DNA of 64,000 nucleotides from Euglena gracilis (taxonomy: Eukaryota; Euglenida; Euglenophyceae; Euglenales), in the NCBI GenBank assembly GCA_039621445.1, contig CP154956.1, forward strand, positions 45,241,291-45,305,290, given 5' to 3'. The position numbers and the translations under genes are program-made. The notes under the pieces were generated by a model. The model was not told the origin of the DNA. It did not search any database and saw nothing but the letters and a program-made list of their open reading frames with translations. Each line of letters begins with the position of its first letter. Position 1 is the stretch's first letter. Shown here piece after piece: positions 1 through 21,804 of the stretch.

Positions 1-365
1 TTTTTACATAAAATATTTTGCCCTTGAAAAAAATTTTGTTGTTGGTTGCCATATGTTTGGATTTTTTTTGCATTTTTTGCGTTTTTTTTGCATAAAATAT
101 TGTGCCCTGGAAATTTTTTTTGATTTAGGCAGCAAAGCTCTGTCATATTCCAGCTCTTTCTCAAGGTTTTCATGCAAGTTGCATTTTTTTTGCATTTTTT
201 TTGCATTTTTTTTGACTTGCATAATTTGAAGGCCAAGTTGCATCCCCCCCCCTGCTTCAGCATCGCCCTGGTCACCAGGGTGGGATGTCACGGGAAGCAG
301 GTTCTTGGGAGGTAGGTGCCGCGGCCGGCCGCCAACCAACCAAAATAGGATTTTGGTTGGGCCAC

Positions 366-640
366 ACGGCCAGGGTTTTTTTTAGTCGTGGACCCCCGGT
401 GAGTGGGTCTGGCCGAGCCCCCCCCCCCCCCAGGAGGGGGTCCCCGGAGGGGGGTGGGATATACTTTTCGGCGCCGAAAAAGTGCTATTTTTAGCACTTT
501 TCGCGATTTTTCGGCCACTTTTTTTGTGGGTCCCGCCGAAAAAGTGCTATTTTTAGCATTTTTCGCGATTTTTCGGCCACTTTTTTTGTGGGTCCCCCGG
601 GACCCCAGGGGGTGGGTGGGTGGGGGGGGGGGTGGTCATA
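366..640. repeat. Dispersed G/C-rich repeat, copy 1
   Basis: Pattern: a T-run beside GGACCCCC, then GGGTGGG, a C-run, GGTGGGATATACTTT, a TTCGGCGCCGAA stem-loop, TTTTTCGCGATTTTTCGGCCA and a closing GGGTGGGTGGG. The same order of blocks recurs near 12,886-13,150 and, inverted, near 38,100-38,385. This copy carries an internal duplication of the AAAGTGCTATTTTTAGCA block. All copies lie in introns or flanks. Confidence 0.6.
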
Positions 641-1128
641 ACACCCCCATGACCTGCAACCTGTGACCGGGGGGTGGTCATAAATGAGGGGTGGTCATAC
701 GACTAGGGGGGGGGGGTAGGAATGGCAAAATTATCAACAAGATTGATGTCCCAGGTTGCCAGTCGCATTGCTCCAAATGGAAACCCAATATGAAGAAACC
801 CATCATTTTTGCATCAAATTTAAGCGTAGATGAAAAGTTTTTCATGAAAAAATTCATTTTTGCCAAAAAGTGCAGATTTGGTAACCAGAGGTGGTAGGTC
901 ACGGAATTAGGGTGGCCGTTGGTTGGGTCGCAGCCGGCCGCGGCCCAACCAAAATTGTGTTTTGGTTGGGCCGCAGCAGGCCGCGGTCCAACCAATTTTA
1001 TTTTTTGGTTGGGTCACAGGCACTTCAGATTTTGAAACCCAAAAATTGGGACGGGTTGGGCTGCAGCCACCCAACCACAACAGATCCAGCAACCGCAGCA
1101 GAACTGCATCGCACAATAGCAGGATAAA

Positions 1129-1345
1129 TTGGCCCCTGCCAGCTACCCCAAAGAGCCGCCCAACTACACATGGGGAGACCCGGGAGAGGCGCCGAAGGCG
1201 CCAAGCGAGGGTCCCTCCATGTTTTTAACCCTAATTGGATGGCTCTTTGGGTTTGCTGAGTACCTTGCAGAGGCCAATATAACAACATTGCGCAGGAAGG
1301 GTTCAACTGTTTGCATCTGAGTGCAACTGTTTGCATTAAGAATCT
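1129..1345. repeat. Relic of the dispersed palindromic repeat
   Basis: Contains CTACCCCAAAGAG, GAGGCGCCGAAGGCGCC, ATGTTTTTAACCCTA and GGCTCTTTGGGTTTGCTGAG followed by CCCTAACCCC. The same blocks occur in the same order at 15.2-15.9 kb and 60.0-60.9 kb, so this is a diverged copy of that family. Confidence 0.6.
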
Positions 1346-2004
1346 GAACCCTAACCCCTCTCCTTCAAATAACGTCTTTTGCAATCACCTTTTGCAGCTT
1401 GGTTGGGGCCACGGCCTGCGGCGGCCGGCTGCGGCCCCAACAGGCTGTTTTTTTACCAACCCCGGGGGGGGTGGGAGGGGGGTCCGGAGTGCCTGTGAGT
1501 GCCTGCCCAGGCAGGCACTACCCCCCCCACCCTGGGGGGGTCGGATTTCGGCCTGTGCCCGGGCACATTCCTTTGAAAATAGGCCATTTTTGGCTCCCCG
1601 GCGCCGGGGTTGTGCTAGGGCACTTTTGGCCGTGTGCCCTACCCCCCCCCCCCCCCCGGGGGGTCGGATTTGGAGTGCCTTGGGGTGCCTGCCCAGGCAG
1701 GCACCCCCCCCCCCCGGGGTGGGGTCGGCACCCGACTAAAATACAGCCTGGGCCCCAACCAAATTAACCCCAACCAAATAAAATTCTGACAGCCAAAATT
1801 TTGACCTGGTTGGGCCGTGGCCAGGGTTTTTTTAAAGACCAGGGGGGGAGGCCCCCCCCCCCGGTCACAGGTTGCAGGAACCCGGTCATACGACTAGGGG
1901 GGGGGGGGTGCCACACCGGATACCATTCCCTGGTATCCAGCTCTGCGGGGGGGGGGGGGGACGCATCAGACTTTTCTTGTACCCCCCTCCCCCCCTGTCT
2001 TTAA

Positions 2005-12757
<10,753 letters not shown>

Positions 12758-14627
12758 ATGCTGTTTCACTCTCCAGCATCTTGAAGGTACCTGTTGGGAT
12801 TAAAAGGCAAAAGATTGCCTCAAAACTTGTTTGGGGGAGGTCCAAAAGGCATTTTGTGGGGTTTCAAATTGCACCCCCCAACCAGGGGGTTTTTTGTTAG
12901 CCTTGGACCCCCCGGGGGGGGTAGGGTGGGTGGGTCTGGCTGAGCCCCCCCCCCCCCAGGGGGGTGGGATATACTTTAAGGCACCAATAATTTTTGAAAA
13001 GGTGCATTTTTTTGGCATTTTTCGCGATTTTTGGCCATTTTCGGGGAAAAGTGAGTGGATCCCCCAGGACCCCCCGTGGGAGCCCCCGGGAGGGGGTGGG
13101 TGGGTGAGGGGGACCCCCCCCCCCCCCCCCGGCTTTTTTAAAAAAAACCCCCCCCCCCCCCCATTTTTACCACCTGCCCGTTTAATAACCCTGCATATTT
13201 CCATTGCCTAGTGCTTCTTATAGGGAGATCTAAGTCAGTGAGCAGGTCAGTATGGGGCGGAGAGTGAAGTTTGTGTTTTTCATCTGGGGTCACAGTTAGA
13301 TTGTAAACATTGCTGATGGTTAGCTGTGAAGGGTGTTTGTTGACTTTGTTGAACCCTGACGGGGATGAATGGATGGTCAACAGCTGGCTGGTTCATTCAG
13401 GATGCTGACACCCACTGTTCTGTATTTTTTTTTAATCCTGCAGCATCTTGGTGAGCCTCGGGCTGCTCTATGAACCTTCTGTGCCTGCTGCTGGAGGTGA
13501 TTTGCATACTCCCAGTTATCGTCATATTTTTAAAGCCTGGTTTAACATCTGTGACCCCACCCTCCTGGGAGGGTTTTCAAGTGTGGGTGGGTTGGGGCCT
13601 CTGGAACCCCCCCAGGGGGGTCAGATGCATGGGTCATTTTTTTTTTTGCCTGACCAAAGGCTGGGCTGGAATTTTTTTCAGCGCTTTCGGCCGATGGTGG
13701 TGATGCTGGGAGCCCCCCCATCAGGCCTTGCCAGAGGCAGGGTTTTTCGCTTAATTTTTTTGGACCCCAAAATTAACCCCCAGAATTAACCCCCCACCCC
13801 CAAAAGCATGTCTCCCCAAGCCCTTGTCTCCCTTGTCATTTGAACACCTTTAGCCATTCGCCACCCATCTTTGGCCACTTTTCTTTGTCAACTTTGCCAA
13901 CTTTTTGTCCACTTTTGAGTGCTTTTGACTTGCTATTTTTGGCACTTTTGGTTCTTTTTGGCTATTTTTGGCTCGTTTTCACTATTGGCCACTTTTGACT
14001 GCTGGCCAAAAGTTGGCCAAAAACGCCAAAAGGTGGCCAAAAATAACCAGCCATGCCCAAGTCACAGAACCCTGGTCATTTCATAGATGCTTGGTCTTGG
14101 TCAGAGGTTTTTTTCCAAGGAGGGGGGATCCGGACCCACCCACCTCTTTCATGTGATCCCTCCTAAATTCGTTTTCTTTTTCTTTCTCCTTTGCTTTGGT
14201 TCACCTCAGCAGCCCTGACCATCTTCCCTCTGATGCGTATGGTGATGTAGCTGACTGGTCGGCTTACATATAAATAGCCCTGGGCCTCTGCTTAGTGCAG
14301 ACCAGCCCCTCATGAATTCTCACCCGTGCCAGGCACCTCTTGAATTGAAGTTGCTTAGATTTCCCCCTGGGGGAGCAACATGGGGGGTATATGCCAAAAA
14401 TAGAGCAATTTCTGCAACGGGGAAAATGACCCCCTCCAACAGAAATTTGAGGATTCACAAGAGGTGTTTTGGCAAGGCTGTCTGATGCTGCTCCGACCTC
14501 CACTTGTTCTCCACCCACCACTGTCACTGAAACCAAGTGGCTGCGCCTCGCACTTTCATCTCTGTTTGAAACTGTGAGGATTCTGCAGGCATCTGTGAGT
14601 CCCAGGTACTTTCCCCTCAAAAATGAA
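12758..14627. other. Flank downstream of the LHC gene; no gene seen
   Basis: The 3' untranslated region of the LHC gene should lie just after the stop, but no polyadenylation signal can be named. The stretch contains a copy of the G/C-rich repeat at 12,886-13,150 and short GGCCACTTTTG-type repeats near 13.87-14.04 kb. No splice-compatible coding sequence was found. Confidence 0.6.
12886..13150. repeat. Dispersed G/C-rich repeat, copy 2
   Basis: Bounded by GGTTTTTTGTTAGCCTTGGA on the left and GGCTTTTTTAAAAAAAACC on the right; the inside order GGGTGGGTCTGGCTGAG, GGTGGGATATACTTT, TTTTTCGCGATTTTTGGCC matches copy 1 and the inverse of copy 3. Confidence 0.75.
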
Positions 14628-14850
14628 TCGTTCGAGTTCGAACCTCCTCGAACGTGCGAGCTCGAACCTCCTCGAACGTTTTTAAGCCCCCCCCCTTCAA
14701 GGGGGGGGCTTTTAAAAACTTAAAAAACGTCGAGGACCCTCCTCGAACGACCTCGAACAACATTCGAGGAGGGTCTCGAACCTCCTCGAACGTCCTCGAA
14801 CGACATTCGAGAACGACATCTCGACCCTCCTCCTGCGTACATGCGTGCAG
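14628..14850. repeat. Palindromic array, left arm of the 14.6-20.3 kb element
   Basis: Inverted repeats built on TTCGAGG / CCTCGAA (for example CGAACCTCCTCGAACG) and a hairpin of TTTTTAAGCCCCCCC with GGGGGGGGCTTTTAAAAA. Same design as the arrays at 20.0, 59.4 and 61.1 kb. It ends in CCCTCCTCCTGCGTACATG, the inverse of ATGCATGTACGTAGGAGGAG at 61.04 kb. Confidence 0.9.
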
Positions 14851-15869
14851 CTTTCAACAGCAACATCCTCGACAAATTATGGGTGGGTTCATTTTTTTTG
14901 GTTTTTGGGAATCTTTTCAGAAACGACCACCCAAGCAGGCGAGACCTATTCCCGATATGTGATTGGGTTGGTAATTTGAACTTTTCAAATCCCCCCCCGT
15001 CGCTCTCTCTGGGCTCAGGCCCAGAGAGAGCCGGCAGGGGGAAATTTTCCACGCGTTTTAAAAGAAACATATTTTTTTTTGTTACGCAGGAATGCACCGA
15101 TTCATAATATATTTATTGAAAAATATTACCGGGCAGATTTCAGAGTTTTCAGGTAGGGTTTCGATTTCATCCTCAATGGTTGCAACCATCCCTCATCGTT
15201 GCTACATTTCCCTCTACAGGGTGCAAAGCGACCCCAAAGAGTCGCCCAACTAGGGTAAAAAAAACAAGGGGGGCCGAGCGAAGGGGAACCTCGATGTATT
15301 TAACGCCTAGTTGGCGACTCTTTGGGGTAGATGGTGGGTACCCTGTAGGGGGGGGGAAATTTTCCACGCGTTTTAAAAGAAAATAGCACTATTTTTTCTA
15401 CGCAGGAGTGGCGCTGATATATAATATATATTATTCAAAATATTTCCATGGAGAAAAAAAAGAATTTCTGAGTTATTACAAAAGAATAGGTTTAGGGGTA
15501 AAGGAAGAAAAAATTCCCCCCCCCTTACGCCGCTACCATGCGCGCATTCAAAAGTATTGTGATTCAAAAATATTCCCTTACCGGAGAATTTCACTGACGT
15601 CCATTAGAAGAGGAATAGGGTTAGGGTTAAGATTTCTTCCCCAACGATTGCAACCATCCGCTCATCGTTTGCATAAATTTCCCTTTAAAGGGTACACAGC
15701 AAACCCAAAGAGTCGCCCAACTAGGGTTAAATACATGGGGGTGCCGAGCGAGGCGCCGAAGGCGCCGAGCGAGGGTCCCCCCATGTGTATTAACCCTAGT
15801 TGGGCGACTCTTTTGGGTAGCTGGTACCCTGTAGGGGGAAATTCTCCACGCGTTTTACAAGAAACATAG
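14851..15869. repeat. Dispersed palindromic repeat units, interrupted by a DIRS-like element
   Basis: Two to three units with TTTCCACGCGTTTTAAAAGAA, ACGCAGG, GGTTGCAACCATCC, CCCAAAGAGTCGCCCAACTA, a GGCGCCGAAGGCGCC hairpin, TAGTTGGGCGACTCTTTGGG and GGGTTAGGGTTAAGATTTC. The same blocks in opposite orientation fill 59.87-61.04 kb. The unit is broken at 15,869 by the retroelement and resumes at 19,866 with TTTTTCTTATTGATTCATAA. Confidence 0.85.
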
Positions 15870-15902
15870 ACAGCTCCGGCTCCGCACAAGACCCCAGTGA
15901 GG
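15870..15902. repeat. Left terminal inverted repeat of DIRS copy 1
   Basis: ACAGCTCCGGCTCCGCACAA then GACCCCAGTGAGG; the reverse complement of 19,479-19,511 with 32 of 33 positions identical. Confidence 0.9.
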
Positions 15903-15946
15903 TCCTGGCTCTTCTTTACCGGCTGTGTGTTTTTGGTGTTGGTTGG

Positions 15947-17080
15947 TTGTGGTGTTTCTTACTGCTTTTTCTTTGCCGGCGTAGGCGGATCATAACGTCC
16001 TTTTGGCACGGAGCTGCAACCAAAGTATTCAAGCTGATCATGCAAATTTCGCACCTGCAAGACGAGACCGACAAAGAGGCCTTCGAAGCGGCGTGGAGCA
16101 CCATTTTCTTACAAGAATCGCTGACAACAGCCTTCTTGCGAGATGCCGACGCTACCGCCGTGATGGCCACGATTGGTTCAGGTCAGAAGTGGACTGGAGC
16201 AGGGTGGGATACAACCCGCTGTGCCCTTGCTGTACGGAAGCTCACTGGAGTGGCTATGGTGGAGTCTACCCTACAACCATATCTGGCGGCTTACCTCTAC
16301 AGCTTGGCACTCACGAAGAACGTCTCGATACCGTCATTGGAGCTAAGCGACAAGGCGTCGGACGTGGCCTTCAAGCTGTACGAGAAGTGGACGACGGCGA
16401 CGACGACGACGGCGGAGATGGATCGCGACGAGGAGGCAGCGCGCGCGGCGGAGGAAGCCCAGGACTTCCCCTGGCAGACGGCCGAGGAGGCACTGCCGGG
16501 GGACCTGGACAGGATATGGACACAGGTACAGTCTGGGGACTTACGATTGGACGTACGAAGTTTGCTGGAACAGATACCCACCTGGAAGACCCTGAAGCCC
16601 AAAGCGGAGGAAAACAACCACCGTCAAGACGGTAAGAGTGGGTATGACCGCACCCTGCGTGCAGTCCAGCAGAAGTTCTTGAACATACTGCGTATCTTGG
16701 CAGCGCTGCACTGCACCTTACAAGGAGCCCCTGAAGACGTATTGGGTTTGAGCCAACCATTATTGGCATACGTGGCTGCCTGTGAAGGAGACATTGTCAA
16801 GGAGAGGAAGCGGAGAAGCATCCCTCAGACCATACAACCAGGAAATGGCCTATTCACCCCTGAAGACATCAAAATGGCCAAAGCCCAAGCTGGCATCAAC
16901 AAAGAGGGTATCAAATCCCCCTTCAAGGGTGAGTTCCCCATGTGGCATTTTCCCACCCCCACAGGTGGAAAAGGGTGGAAGTTCAAGCAATGGCCAACAA
17001 ATTGGCAACCGAGACCATGGCGGTCTGGCCCCAAAGGGAAAGGCAAGTCCAAAGGAGGAAAATGGTTTGCCCAACATCTT
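15947..17080 (+). pseudogene. Gag-like region of DIRS copy 1
   Basis: An open frame with no recognisable domain. It has an acidic stretch (DRDEEAARAAEEAQDF), a helical middle part and a basic GPKGKGKSKGGKW tail that could bind nucleic acid, followed by the RT region. In DIRS elements the protein upstream of RT is the presumed Gag, which is the basis of this call. The likely start is downstream of the first ATG, near MQISHLQDE at about 16,039. Frame is lost near 17.1 kb. Confidence 0.55.
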
Positions 17081-17279
17081 GCCAGGAAGTATTGCTCCTT
17101 CCTTTTCAGATCAGAACTCATCAAGTCCCAAAAGGACATTGTGTCCTCCAGAGCTGGGCATTGTGCCACAAAGTCAACCAGCCCTGAGGGGCAGAAGCCA
17201 AGACATCTGCAGGCTGTGGGAAGCTGCATGCTTGAGATCTGTGGAACAGATCACCGAGGTGCTGCTGCTGACAGAGGAG

Positions 17280-18262
17280 CACTTTCTGGGAGTGCCTCTG
17301 TTTCAGAGGCTTCAGGACCAGCTGCCATGGTGGCAAAAGGTTGCCCCCCCAGGGTGTTGCAACTCATCACACAGGGGGTAACCCCCCCTTGGGAGTCACC
17401 CCCCTCCCTCAGCACATGTTCCATACCAAAGTCAAAGGTGGAAATACAAAAGGCAAAAAGCATTTTACAGGACTATTTTCAGGCAGGAGCCATAAAACCA
17501 GTCCCCTGGGAGGGTACCCAACACACCATCCCTTGGTTTGTAATCTCCAAAAAAGAGCCTCAGGGGGAAAAACATCGTTTCTTCAGCGACTGTCGCACTG
17601 AACCAGCATTTTTCCCCACACCCATTCAAACTGGACAACATCCAGGTCATCTTCAGGCACCTGAAAAAAGGACAATGGGGTGCGAAGTAGACTTAAAGGA
17701 CGCCTACTTTCATTTAATGTTGAACCCAGCACTAAGACCCTACATGAGGATGACTCTGGAAGACACATGCTGGGAATTCCAGGCAGCTTGTTTTGGTTTA
17801 AATGTGCTGCCAGAAAAATTCATGAGTCTAATGAAATGCCTGGAAAAACGTTGGAGGGCCAAAGGCCTTTTATGTTTTGTGTACCTGGACGACATCCTCC
17901 TGATAGGAGACAGCCAGAAGCAAGTCAACAACCACCTGGCCATCATGCTAGCAGATTTACTGCAGGGGGGTTTCAAAATCAACAGCAAGAAATCAATCCT
18001 TCAACCCACCCACCTGAACAAACTCATCAGACCCTTTCTCAAGTGGTGTATGGAAATGGACATCACCCTCCAAGTTCACCGGGCCCCCTCCCAAAGCCTG
18101 AAAAGCGATGCCATCAGCAGATGGCACTTCGACCCAGGGTATTACAGTTTAAACCCCTTCATTTTCAAAAAAGTCATGCACATTTTCCCGCAATTCATCA
18201 ACCCAACTGTGGACATGTTTGCATCACCAGGGAATCACAAACTTTCTCAGTTTGTGAGTCTA
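17280..18262 (+). pseudogene. Reverse transcriptase of DIRS copy 1, RNase H deleted
   Basis: RT blocks in order: IPWFVISK, SDCR, VDLKDAYFH, ACFGLN and the catalytic YLDDILL at about 17,882. Frame changes occur around 17.3 and 17.6 kb relative to copy 2. At about 18,015 the sequence jumps from the end of the RT palm (KKSILQPT) to RPFLKWCM, which in copy 2 lies about 210 residues further on. The missing part is the connection plus RNase H domain. An in-frame TGA at 18,263-18,265 stands where copy 2 has Trp. Confidence 0.8.
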
Positions 18263-18493
18263 TGACCCCATTTTCAGGCAGTGGCCACAGACAGTTTGAA
18301 CTGCCCTCTGGACATGTTCTCGGAGGTTTATGCAAACCCCCCCTGGTATGTCCTGAGCCAGTGGCTCCTGAGATTAAAGGAACACAGACACCTAAAATGC
18401 CTTCTGATTTGCCCCCTGTGGGTTTCAGCTGTGTGGTGGCCCCTGTTAATCAAACTTCACATTCCACACACACCAGCCCTGAGAGAATTCTGG

Positions 18494-19475
18494 CTTGCCA
18501 CCACATGTTCGAGAATTGTCACGGGCAGCCCATGAAAAATCCAAGATGGCACCTAGCCTGCATTTTATTGTCAGGCAGTTGTTACAGAAGCAACAGATCC
18601 CCCCCTCAGTGGTTGACAATTTCTTAAGTCAAAATCTGTCCTTGGCAAGATATGATTCTGCCTTCAGACTCCTGTGGGGAGTTTTGGCCTTGTCCCAGAT
18701 GGACCTCGACACCATGAGCCCAGAATTAGTTGCTTCTGGCATCATTCAAATTTTCACCTTCAGTGTGGCTCAAGCCAGGAATGCTTATAGTGCTGTGTTA
18801 CAGCTTCCTGGGTTTCACATGTTAAGGTTTTTACCCCTGTTGACCCCCTACAAAAGAAAATGGAACACATCCACCCCCAGGTATTCTTCATTTTGGAATC
18901 CTGAGTCATTCCTCCAGAAATTGGCAGCAGCACCTCCCCCAGAGTGCCTCAGTGATCTGAGAGACCAGGTCATTTTAAGTTTCAGACTCGTCTGTTTGCA
19001 TCGTTCAGTGGACTTGAGCAGAACCTTCAGGACAGTGTCCCAGGTTGATGGCAAGGTTTTTGTTCTGGTCCAAAGAAAGGGTTGGAGACAGACTCAGTGG
19101 GAGGAAATTCCCCAGATTCCTTCATGTCCCAATGTTTGCCCCTGGTTCAACATGAAAAAATATGTCAGTTTGACATCACACTGTGCCCCCCCAGGGGGAC
19201 CTCTGTTGTTAAGTCTGAAGCCCCCTTTTACCCCTCTGTCTGCAAAAACCATTGGGAGTTTGACAAAACGATTGTTGGAGAAACATGGGGTACCCCCCCA
19301 GTGGGCCCCCCACTCCACCAGGGGGGCAGGAGTATACATGTATAAACTGGCAGGTTTGTCCTCTGAGGAGTGTGCCAGATTGGAAAATGGAAAAATGTGC
19401 AGGCCTTTTCTTCCCATTATTTGCGGTTGGAAGCGGGAAAAAAGGCGGGGGTTGCTGTCCAAAAAATGGTGCACA
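18494..19475 (+). pseudogene. Tyrosine recombinase of DIRS copy 1
   Basis: Matches the recombinase part of copy 2: QARNAYSAVLQLPG, LLTPYKRKWN, GGPLLLSLKPPF, then HSTRGAG (the HxxR signature) at about 19,310. A frameshift near 19,375 follows, and the catalytic-tyrosine region SSHYLRL lies in another frame at about 19,415. The enzyme would cut and join DNA by a Tyr-linked intermediate; as it stands it is broken. Confidence 0.8.
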
Positions 19476-19478
19476 AAG

Positions 19479-19511
19479 CCTCACTGGGGTCTTGTGCGGA
19501 GACGGAGCTGT
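19479..19511. repeat. Inverted copy of the left end, DIRS copy 1
   Basis: CCTCACTGGGGTCTTGTGCG then GAGACGGAGCTGT, complementary to 15,870-15,902. It directly follows the recombinase coding region. Confidence 0.9.
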
Positions 19512-19865
19512 CTCGGACTCCGGTGAAGAATGATCCAGGAGGAAGGGACAGCGAAGGCGGAGCACAGACAACAGTGAGCCCGCCCCCCCGACCCGAAAAA
19601 GAACAAAAAAGTCAGTGAGGCCCCCCCCCCCCCAAGAAATTTCAGTTCACCCACAGACAGGCCAGCAACCCGCCGCCACAAGCCACCGAGAAGTCCGACA
19701 CCGTCTCCGAGTCCGCCTACTCCGACATCTCATCGCAGTAAGAAACACCACAACCAACAGCAAAAACACAAACAACAGCCGGAAAGAAGAGCAGGACCTC
19801 ACTGTTGTCTTGTGCTCCGCCTTCGCTGTCCCTTCCTCCTGGATCATTCTTCACCGGAGTCCGAG
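19512..19865. repeat. Internal complementary region and right end, DIRS copy 1
   Basis: 19,512-19,578 and 19,799-19,865 are inverted repeats of about 67 bp (CTCGGACTCCGGTGAAGAAT ... TTCTTCACCGGAGTCCGAG). Between them, about 19,700-19,795 is the reverse complement of the leader at 15,905-15,990 (CTCTTCTTTACCGGCTG, GTGGTGTTTCTTACTGC). This is the expected layout of a DIRS internal complementary region used in forming circular DNA. Confidence 0.8.
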
Positions 19866-20035
19866 TTTTTCTTATTGATTCATAAATATTTTTATGCAAA
19901 AATATTTCCATACCGAGAGATTTTCTAAGGTCATTAGAAAGAATAGGGTTAGGGTTAGGTTTAGGGTTAGAAAAATATTTTTTCTTACACAGGACTGCAC
20001 TCATTCAAAAGTATTCTAATTCAAAAATATTCCCA
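19866..20035. repeat. Right half of the interrupted dispersed repeat
   Basis: Holds GATTCATAAATATTTTTATG, ACCGAGAGATTTTC and AGGGTTAGGGTTAGG, continuing the repeat unit cut at 15,869. The GGGTTA run is short and interstitial. Confidence 0.75.
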
Positions 20036-20340
20036 ACGTCCTCGAACGACCTCGAACGATATTCGAGGAGGGTCTCGAACCTCCTCGAACCACCTCGAAC
20101 GACGTTCGAGGAGGGTCTCGCACCTCCTTGAATCCTCGAACGACATTCGAGGAAGGTCTCGAACATCCTTGAAAGTCCTCGAACGACGTTTGAGGCGCGT
20201 CTCGAACCTCCTCGAACGTCCTCGAACGACGGTTCGAGGAGGGTCTCGAACCTCCTCGAGTGTCGTTCGAGGACGTTCGAGGAGGTTCGAGACCCTCCTG
20301 CTACGGTCCATCCCACTACCATAACCCTCCCAGCTCCCCC
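20036..20340. repeat. Palindromic array and terminal repeat, right arm of the 14.6-20.3 kb element
   Basis: Serial CGAACGACCTCGAACGA and TTCGAGGAGGGTCTCGAAC palindromes. The array ends in CTACCATAACCCTCCC, the inverse of GGGAGGGTTACGGTAGGAGG at 59.44 kb, so this is the same element family in the opposite orientation. No matching terminal repeat is seen at the left end near 14,628, which may be truncated. Confidence 0.85.
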
Positions 20341-20529
20341 CAATGGGGTCAATGTTGTCAAAGGTTGGCCGTTCTGTTTTAAAACGAAAAAAAAACAAAA
20401 AAAATAAGCATGGTTTTCGGTTGTTTTTTTTGGACGAAAAGCAAAAAAAACACCAACCCCGCTCCCCCCCCCCCCCGAGTAACCGCCATGCCCCAGAACC
20501 TCAGGGTGACGGCCAACCTGCCAGCATAG

Positions 20530-21010
20530 GACCCTGGCTCCACGCTTTTTGTGCGGCGAAGCCCTGCTGAAAAGAAAAACTGTCACAAGCTAGCCATTAA
20601 AGCCGAGCAGAGCACAGCAAGAAGACAGAAGACAAGAGCCACACACGTATCCGAGGATTGGGCGCCTCGGGCTCTCCACTTTGCCCTTGTCAGGCCTTGC
20701 CTTGTTCACCGGTGGTGTTGTCTGACTGTTTCTCGGTGCGGTGGGTTCGGAGGCCTCGCTCTGTGCCTATTTGCCGGAGTTGGCTGACTCATAAGGACTT
20801 TGTGCTTCGCCTTCGGTGTCCCTCCCTGGTCCGTTTTTCTCGAGGCAGTGCCAGAATAAACCAAACCACCCACTCCCGGTGGAAGTGGGGATAAACCTCA
20901 GGGAAACCAAATTTGCGGAGGAAGGATCGCCTCGAACGAACCATTTGGGCTGAGCCCGTCTTCGAGTACTCCCGGGAAGTCTGACCAGGGAGGAAGTGAC
21001 CACGAGGGCG
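20530..21010. mobile_element. Fragments of DIRS copy 2-type termini
   Basis: Diverged copies of the copy 2 leader and inverted repeats: GGGCTCTCCACTTTGCCCTTG, CCTTGCCTTGTTCACCGG, TTGCCGGAGTTGGCTGAC, CTTCGCCTTCGGTGTCCCTC, and an inverted block near 20,950-21,010 (AGTACTCCCGGGAAG, CCAGGGAGGAAGTGACC). There is no coding capacity. These look like a solo terminal remnant of a related subfamily. Confidence 0.7.
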
Positions 21011-21396
21011 GAGCACAAGAAGAGGGTGAGATCCGTGGGGGGGCGGAACGACTGGTCGGGTACTATTGGACAGGGTTCCCAGGGGTGAGTGACCATGAGG
21101 GCGGGGCAAAGGGGGGGGTCCCGCCCGAAAAAAAATAACCCGTAAGGGACGGGGGGGAAGAATACATACTCAAAGAAAACAGGGTGGCGCCGGTGGCTCG
21201 TCTTAAAGTTGGTGCCGAAGACCGTGCCACCGCCATCTCCGGCACCCCGCCAAAAAACACCAAACAGAGCAGAGCAGCCGGCTCACAAAGCAGCATCTCT
21301 CATCTCTCTTGGTCCTTGCCCTCGTGGTGACTCCCTCCCCGGGAGTGCCCACTTACCCAGAAGGAAAATCGGCCCCATTGGAATATCGCGCAAAAT

Positions 21397-21804
21397 CGTA
21401 CTCCCTCGAGGAAAACCGACCAGGGAGGAAGGGACACCGAGGGCGAAGCACAAAGACCTTGTGAGGCCATGCCTTGCTCGCCGGCGGTGTTGTTTGGATT
21501 GTTTGCTGCGTTGGGTTAGGAGTCCCTGCTTAGTGCCGCCTCGCCGGAGTTGGCTGACGATGCTGCTCCGACTTGGCGACGTGACTTCTTGCCCTTGGGG
21601 GGGGTCCCCCCCCTCTCCCCCCCCTGGCCCCCACTCTCTGACCGAGGGCTTTTGAAGACAAATTTTCTTTTACGGGGGGGGGGGTGGGGCTCACAAGGTC
21701 TTTGTGCTTCGCCCTCGGTGTCCCTTCCTCCCTGGTCGGTTTTCCTCGAGGGAGTACGAGACACCTCGGGCTCCGCACTTTGCCCTTGTGAGGCCAGATT
21801 GTGC
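21397..21804. repeat. Right end and internal complementary region, DIRS copy 2
   Basis: 21,397-21,463 and 21,689-21,756 are near-perfect inverted repeats of about 68 bp (GTACTCCCTCGAGGAAAACC ... GGTTTTCCTCGAGGGAGTAC). Between them lies an inverted copy of the leader (CTTGCTCGCCGGCGGTGTTG, TCGCCGGAGTTGGCTGA). 21,768-21,804 (CACCTCGGGCTCCGCACTTT, GCCCTTGTGAGG) is the inverted copy of the left end at 25,914-25,950. Confidence 0.85.

Larger units (their letters stand above)
15870..19865 (+). mobile_element. DIRS-like tyrosine-recombinase retrotransposon, copy 1 (decayed)
   Basis: Order: left inverted repeat, Gag-like region, reverse transcriptase, tyrosine recombinase, right inverted repeat, internal complementary region. 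There is no DDE integrase or protease and no long direct repeat, which fits DIRS-order elements. The RT active site YLDDILL and recombinase motif HSTRG are visible, but the coding region has several frameshifts, an in-frame TGA and has lost RNase H. It is inserted inside the dispersed repeat, whose two halves flank it. Confidence 0.85.

Noticed and set aside
19935-19970. GGGTTAGGGTTAGG tracts as telomere
   Set aside because: Short, degenerate and inside an interspersed repeat with sequence continuing on both sides.
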